Notes under the pieces: generated by a model | The model's database searches: none | What the model saw: only the letters and a program-made list of their open reading frames with translations | Told to the model about the DNA's origin: nothing | Position numbers and translations under genes: made by a program | Shown here: one piece after another, positions 32,066 to 36,001 of the stretch | How the letters are laid out: each line of letters begins with the position of its first letter | How positions within the stretch are numbered: position 1 is the first letter of the stretch | DNA from: a bacterium | GTDB taxonomy: Bacteria; Cyanobacteriota; Vampirovibrionia; Obscuribacterales; JAKAZS01 | Direction of reading: 5' to 3' | Assembly: GCA_021815785.1 (NCBI GenBank) | Contig: JAKAZS010000023.1 | Location: 1-36,001, forward strand | Length of the DNA: 36,001 bases

Positions 32066-33475
32066 ATGTCAGCTAATTTTATATCTTCAAATCAAGAGAA
32101 TAACAAATCTCCCAGCGAGTTAATGTCAGAATCTCTTGATAACGCAGGCTTAGAGTTAGAAAATTTAATAACTAACTGTCTTACTGATTTAGATTTGTTT
32201 AAATCTGAATTAACTCAAACATTTAAAATTAATTTAGAAAAAGTTGTCGAAAAGTTAAAGATTTATTTTAATAATTCGGTTGATGATTTGAGTAATTCTA
32301 ACATTGATTTGGTTGGTGAATTAAAAAAATTCGAAGTAGAGCAAATCAAGATTTTAGTTCAGGCTCATGATGAAATTAGGCAAAAACTTAATGCTAAAGT
32401 TGAAGCAATTACCAATGAAGTTGTAAATCTAATGGACAGTAATCTAGCTGATGTCCAGGATCTTGATGAAGAACCATTATTAGAATTTAATGATGTTAAA
32501 AATAAATATTTAAGATATTTAAATGAATCATATAGTGGTAGCAAAAGAAAAATTGATGAAAATAAATTGCAGATTGAAGAAGCTTTAACGCTTAAAAGTA
32601 TGGATTTACAAAATTCTGTTGAATCAATCGTTTTACAGTCACGTGAAGATATTGAAAATCAAATGTCTAATGTGAATGAATTATTTGAGGCTAAAATTAA
32701 TGAAGTGGTTCAGCAATTAACGCAATCCGTTGCTAATATTGTCGAAAATTGTTCTAATCTTACCGTTAGTGGTGTAGAAGTAATTGCTAATAGCGTTGTT
32801 AGTCAGAAACAAGAACTTAACCATGAAATGGATAATTGGTTTGATCTCATTCTTGGTTATCAAGTAAAACTTAATGAGCGCCTTGAATATGAAGGTAAGC
32901 TAATGGATGACAAACATAATAAAATTCTCGCTGAAAAAAATAATTTTTATCAGCGAGAATTAAACCAATTATATGAAAAAGCTAAATCTAGAATATCTTT
33001 TATTAAGTCGGATTTTAAAAACAATAAACGTAAACTTGAAAGTGAATATCTTGACAGACTGGATAGACTGGCTTCCAAGCTGGAAACTATTTTAGCTTCT
33101 GAAGGTAGTGGCCATTCTGAAAGTCATATTGAACCAATAAATGTTCTTAAAGAAAATTTAAGAGCAAGGATTAATGCCCATGGTAGTGAGATGATTAAAG
33201 ATTTTCAACGGCAAATTAATCAACTTGAATCGGAATACTCAAGATTAACGGCTAACTGTCATGAAAGAATTGACTACACCCGTACATCTGCTTTAGATGG
33301 CCTTGATAAACAATTACGGTTAATGAAGGCCGAAACGGAGCGGACGCTTAAAACTTTTAATTCTGATATTATTGATTTAAAGAATCAGTTGCCACAAATT
33401 GAAGAAGCTGGGCAGGCAGCAGCTATGGTTGTTAAGGCATATCGAAATTCGCGAATTTCCTTTGATTTGGATTAG
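32066..33475 (+). CDS. Long coiled-coil protein 1
   Basis: 469 residues from the ATG at 32066. There is no signal peptide or TM helix. The sequence is highly charged, with near-continuous heptad-like spacing of Leu/Ile/Val through about residues 25-440 (for instance ELENLITNCLTDLDLFKSEL and RQINQLESEYSRL), so it should form long coiled coils, probably cytoplasmic. A less charged break lies near residues 345-360 (SEGSGHSESHIEP). No family such as SMC (no Walker motifs) is recognised. It is 18 bp upstream of a second coiled-coil gene on the same strand, suggesting an operon and perhaps a joint filament or scaffold. No functional link to the dehydrogenase genes upstream is evident. Confidence 0.75.
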   Translation: MSANFISSNQENNKSPSELMSESLDNAGLELENLITNCLTDLDLFKSELTQTFKINLEKVVEKLKIYFNNSVDDLSNSNIDLVGELKKFEVEQIKILVQAHDEIRQKLNAKVEAITNEVVNLMDSNLADVQDLDEEPLLEFNDVKNKYLRYLNESYSGSKRKIDENKLQIEEALTLKSMDLQNSVESIVLQSREDIENQMSNVNELFEAKINEVVQQLTQSVANIVENCSNLTVSGVEVIANSVVSQKQELNHEMDNWFDLILGYQVKLNERLEYEGKLMDDKHNKILAEKNNFYQRELNQLYEKAKSRISFIKSDFKNNKRKLESEYLDRLDRLASKLETILASEGSGHSESHIEPINVLKENLRARINAHGSEMIKDFQRQINQLESEYSRLTANCHERIDYTRTSALDGLDKQLRLMKAETERTLKTFNSDIIDLKNQLPQIEEAGQAAAMVVKAYRNSRISFDLD

Positions 33476-33493
33476 TTTTATTTTGGAGTACAG

Positions 33494-34813
33494 ATGACAA
33501 ATACTGGTAAAAATTTACAAGCAATCTATAATAATGGATCTAAAAAACTTATTGAAATTGAAAATCTTGTTCAATCAGAATTAATTAGTCAAGGCCAGAC
33601 TGAAATCCATAAATTTAAAAAAAATCAAGATAGTTTTAGTTCTTTGGTTGAAGATCAATATACAAAGCTTGAATCTGAGTTAAATAGTGCTTGTGAAAAA
33701 TCTTTAAAAAACTTTGAACAATTAGTTCATGATGAGTATGTAGATATTAAAGAACACCTTAATGGTTTAAAACATCAAGTTAACCATTTGACTAAGCATT
33801 TGCAGGATAAGCTTAATGATTTTAAGTTAGAAAAACAGGATATTATTCAAAAGAATGAATTGACGTGTAAAAATGAGATTGGTAATGTTCATAAAAAAAA
33901 ATCTATTGAAATTGAAAAACAAGGTTTTGGTACCATAAAACATTTACGTAATCATGCCACTAATTCTATAAACTTATTGCAACAAAAACTTGATTCAAGC
34001 CTTTGGGAGTCAAGAAGTATGGAAAAAAATGTTAATAGTACATTTTTTAAAACCTATATGCAAAAAGCCAGCGGTATTGAGACTCATTTTTCTAATTTAA
34101 TCCAGCAGTTAAATACGGAATTGCAAAATAATTATAAAACGCTTGAACAGGCTGCTAGCCAACATGAAGAAGAATTGAAAAATGTTGAAGCAGATTATAT
34201 TAATAAAATTAACGATAAAAATGAAAATCTGTTGGGGCTTATTGATGAGGCTTCGCAAAGTAGTATTGATAAATTCACCAGTAAACTTAATAAACTTTTA
34301 GATAATTATCTTAAAGAAGCTTATAATGAAATGAAAATTTACAGTGAAGATTTGGACGATCTTAGTAAAATGTTAAATAGTGAAATTAACATGCAAAATA
34401 AAGATTCTCAGGATTTGATTAAAGATAAATGTAATAATTTACAAAGCAAAATAGGACCAACCAAGAAGACTTTTTTAATTAAATTAAATAATCGGGTTAA
34501 TTCAAGTAAAAATATTCAGGAAGAATTGCGTAATGAGCATGATTTGCTATTTTCGCGAATTAAATCGGAATTGGCAAATATTCATACGGATTGTGAAGAT
34601 AAAATGGAAAAATTAATGACTTTTGCTAATGAAAAGCTTGACTCAGTAACTTCTGACACTGAAAAAGAAATTATGGATTTTCAACAAAAATATTCAATTG
34701 AGTTATTGAATGTTGCCAATAGTGCTAAGAATGATGTTAATAATTCAGTAAATGAATTAGTTGATTTGATCTACAAATATAAAGAAGCTGCTTTAAAGCT
34801 TATGCATGATTAG
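33494..34813 (+). CDS. Long coiled-coil protein 2
   Basis: 439 residues, no signal peptide or TM segment. It is Lys/Glu/Asn/Asp/Gln-rich with heptad-like hydrophobic spacing over most of its length (such as HLNGLKHQVNHLTKHLQDKL near residue 90 and YLKEAYNEMKIYSEDLDDL near 275). A GGAG ribosome-binding sequence lies 5 bp before the ATG. Like its neighbour it has no nucleotide-binding motif. The two proteins share size, composition and predicted fold and may be distant paralogues, although I see no long identical stretch. A cytoskeletal, polar-localisation or structural role is possible; none is shown. Composition is in keeping with the AT-rich surroundings. Confidence 0.75.
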   Translation: MTNTGKNLQAIYNNGSKKLIEIENLVQSELISQGQTEIHKFKKNQDSFSSLVEDQYTKLESELNSACEKSLKNFEQLVHDEYVDIKEHLNGLKHQVNHLTKHLQDKLNDFKLEKQDIIQKNELTCKNEIGNVHKKKSIEIEKQGFGTIKHLRNHATNSINLLQQKLDSSLWESRSMEKNVNSTFFKTYMQKASGIETHFSNLIQQLNTELQNNYKTLEQAASQHEEELKNVEADYINKINDKNENLLGLIDEASQSSIDKFTSKLNKLLDNYLKEAYNEMKIYSEDLDDLSKMLNSEINMQNKDSQDLIKDKCNNLQSKIGPTKKTFLIKLNNRVNSSKNIQEELRNEHDLLFSRIKSELANIHTDCEDKMEKLMTFANEKLDSVTSDTEKEIMDFQQKYSIELLNVANSAKNDVNNSVNELVDLIYKYKEAALKLMHD

Positions 34814-34862
34814 ACAATTTAATTTTTAATTTTTTATCGCACATTTTAATGGAAAATATAAT

Positions 34863-36001
34863 ATGAGTTCAATCCTAAGACAAATTATTTTAAAAACTAG
34901 TGATGTAAATAAATTTGTAAAAAAATATAAAGCAACTTCTAGTGTTACTCCTGAGGAATGGGCTAGAAATGTGGAAAGCTCTTTGTTCCCTGGTGTTTTA
35001 GTCTTTTCACTAGAATATTCGAGTTCGGCATCATCTGGCTTATCGCTTATTCAGAAAAAAGACAGTGATAGCAGTGAGCCTTTCTATCGTGTTAAAGATT
35101 TATCAATTGTGGTTCAGCATGATAATGGAAAAGCGTTAGTGGTATTTTTAACTAATAATGCCTTTGAGTTGAGATTTCTAGAACCTTTATTGATAAAAGA
35201 AGCTAGAAAAGCAATACTTGACGATAAGGAATTTAATTACATTATCGCTAGACCTAATGATTCTTTAAGCCCCGCTAATCTTGAGGCCTTATCGCTGTTG
35301 TCAACTAATTATGCTCAAGGGGGGTCGCGTCGAGGTTTTACCAACGCCAATAATCCTAATTTAAATGAACCTGGATTAGCGTTGTTATCCTTTTTAGGTT
35401 TTACCTTTCCCAGTCAGTCGACAAGTGGTTTGATTAAACAGGTATTAGATCTGGGTCTGGTTGCCCAAATGATTTGTGGCATTGATACTAAAGTGGATGA
35501 AAAATCTGGAAATAATAATTATTATGCAATTTTTACCGAAAGTGGGATTAATGATTTAAGTAAAGAAAATCAGGGTGATTCGCCAACTATTTTTTCTCAA
35601 TCGCGAATGAATCAAGAACCTGTGCAACCGGCAAATTTAGTACCTAATAATGCAGTAAATAATTTTAGTGAAGAATATACCAATATTTTGCCTCAGTCTG
35701 TAGATAATCCAACCAATATCGGATTTGAACACCCAGCTAGTAGTAGTGGAGTTAAGCCAAAATTTCCTGATGATTTTATCGAAATTCAGGCTGAAGCTAA
35801 AACGGGATTTGAACACCCAGCTAGTAGTAGTGGAGTTAAGCCAAAATTTCCTGATGATTTTATCGAAATTCAGGCTGAAGCTAAAACGGGATTTGAACAC
35901 CCAGCTAGTAGTAGTGGAGTTAAGCCAAAATTTCCTGATGATTTTATCGAAATTCAGGCTGAAGCTAAAACGGGATTTGAACACCCAGCTAGTAGTAGTG
36001 G
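34863..36001 (+). CDS. Unrecognised protein with C-terminal perfect 28-residue repeats (partial)
   Basis: Translated by hand from the ATG at 34863; the frame stays open to the window end (379 complete codons), so the C-terminus is missing. GGA lies 9 bp upstream, within a five-codon mini-frame that overlaps the start. Residues 1-235 look globular (LFPGVLVFSLEYSSSA, ALVVFLTNNAFELRFLEPLL, a GGSRRGF loop), with no signal peptide and no family I recognise. Residues about 240-286 are Asn/Gln/Ser/Pro-rich. From residue 287 identical 28-residue units follow one another: three complete and the start of a fourth. Each begins GFEHPASSSGVKPKFP and goes on with an acidic DDFIEI segment. It follows the two coiled-coil genes at 49 bp spacing and may belong to their operon. 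Repeats of this kind occur in surface or effector proteins, but there is no export signal here, so the role is open. Confidence 0.72.
   Translation, partial: MSSILRQIILKTSDVNKFVKKYKATSSVTPEEWARNVESSLFPGVLVFSLEYSSSASSGLSLIQKKDSDSSEPFYRVKDLSIVVQHDNGKALVVFLTNNAFELRFLEPLLIKEARKAILDDKEFNYIIARPNDSLSPANLEALSLLSTNYAQGGSRRGFTNANNPNLNEPGLALLSFLGFTFPSQSTSGLIKQVLDLGLVAQMICGIDTKVDEKSGNNNYYAIFTESGINDLSKENQGDSPTIFSQSRMNQEPVQPANLVPNNAVNNFSEEYTNILPQSVDNPTNIGFEHPASSSGVKPKFPDDFIEIQAEAKTGFEHPASSSGVKPKFPDDFIEIQAEAKTGFEHPASSSGVKPKFPDDFIEIQAEAKTGFEHPASSS
35721..36001 (+). repeat. Perfect 84-bp in-frame tandem repeat
   Basis: Unit copies start at 35721, 35805, 35889 and 35973. The first three are complete and identical base for base; the fourth is cut by the window edge after 29 bp. 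Each unit begins GGATTTGAACACCCAGCTAG, and 84 bp equals 28 codons, so the frame is kept. No spacers lie between units. Identity at synonymous positions indicates recent expansion or ongoing homogenisation. Confidence 0.97.

Noticed and set aside
35637-35984. Minus-strand reading frame with 28-residue repeats
   Set aside because: It is the antisense of the perfect 84-bp repeat; the repeat simply lacks stops on both strands. The plus-strand frame has a start, a ribosome-binding site and a globular N-terminal region.
35721-36001. CRISPR array
   Set aside because: The units are contiguous and identical with no unique spacers, and they lie in frame in a coding region.
1-36001. tRNA or rRNA genes, insertion sequences, attachment sites
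   Set aside because: No tRNA-like T-arm with acceptor pairing lies outside genes, no transposase or integrase frame is present, and no terminal inverted repeats were noticed. The intergenic gaps are mostly too short.

Overview
The window is AT-rich (judged by eye, roughly two thirds A+T) and densely packed with bacterial genes on both strands. Many products have signal peptides, one has a clear lipoprotein box, and there are parts of a type IV secretion (T4SS) or conjugation-like apparatus, so a diderm (Gram-negative-type) cell is likely. No rRNA, tRNA or housekeeping marker fixes the lineage. A host-associated or predatory AT-rich lineage (Rickettsiales-like, or Melainabacteria/Vampirovibrionia-like) is possible, but I cannot decide between them.

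Layout. (1) 1-5620, minus strand: one run of six tightly spaced genes. Two exported TPR-repeat proteins come first, then two small membrane proteins, an exported protein with a faint VirB10-like stretch, and a flavin prenyltransferase (UbiX) cut by the window edge. (2) 5621-5931: a divergent promoter region. (3) 5932-18660, plus strand: two small exported low-complexity proteins sharing an APRQIQ motif, a large lipoprotein, and three tandem paralogous polytopic membrane proteins of VirB6-like character. The last paralogue is 1840 residues long and carries a long repetitive C-terminal region. (4) 18661-23150: a possible 31-codon ORF and a promoter, then a compact T4SS core: a VirB3/PrgI-like protein, a VirB4/TraC-type ATPase, a one-TM protein and a VirB8/TraE-like protein. 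(5) 23174-25734, minus strand: two unrecognised exported proteins. (6) 25810-31974: lipoyl synthase (lipA) divergent from a complete pyruvate (2-oxoacid) dehydrogenase operon E1alpha-E1beta-E2-E3. (7) 32066 to the end: two long coiled-coil proteins and a third, unfinished gene that enters a perfect 84-bp tandem repeat at the window edge.

How the parts fit. Regions 3 and 4 look like one functional unit, an envelope-spanning translocation machine. The VirB4-type ATPase supplies energy, the VirB3/VirB8-like proteins form the inner-membrane core, the three VirB6-like proteins form an expanded inner-membrane/periplasmic platform, and the lipoprotein and small exported proteins are probable periplasmic or outer-membrane parts. 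No relaxase, VirD4 coupling protein, VirB11 or clear VirB9 is visible, so this is either part of a larger locus or a divergent system. LipA supplies the lipoyl cofactor for the E2 subunit encoded next to it.

Most interesting are the expanded VirB6-like family with its shared periplasmic signature and degenerate ~80-residue repeats, and the perfect 28-residue repeat array in the last gene.
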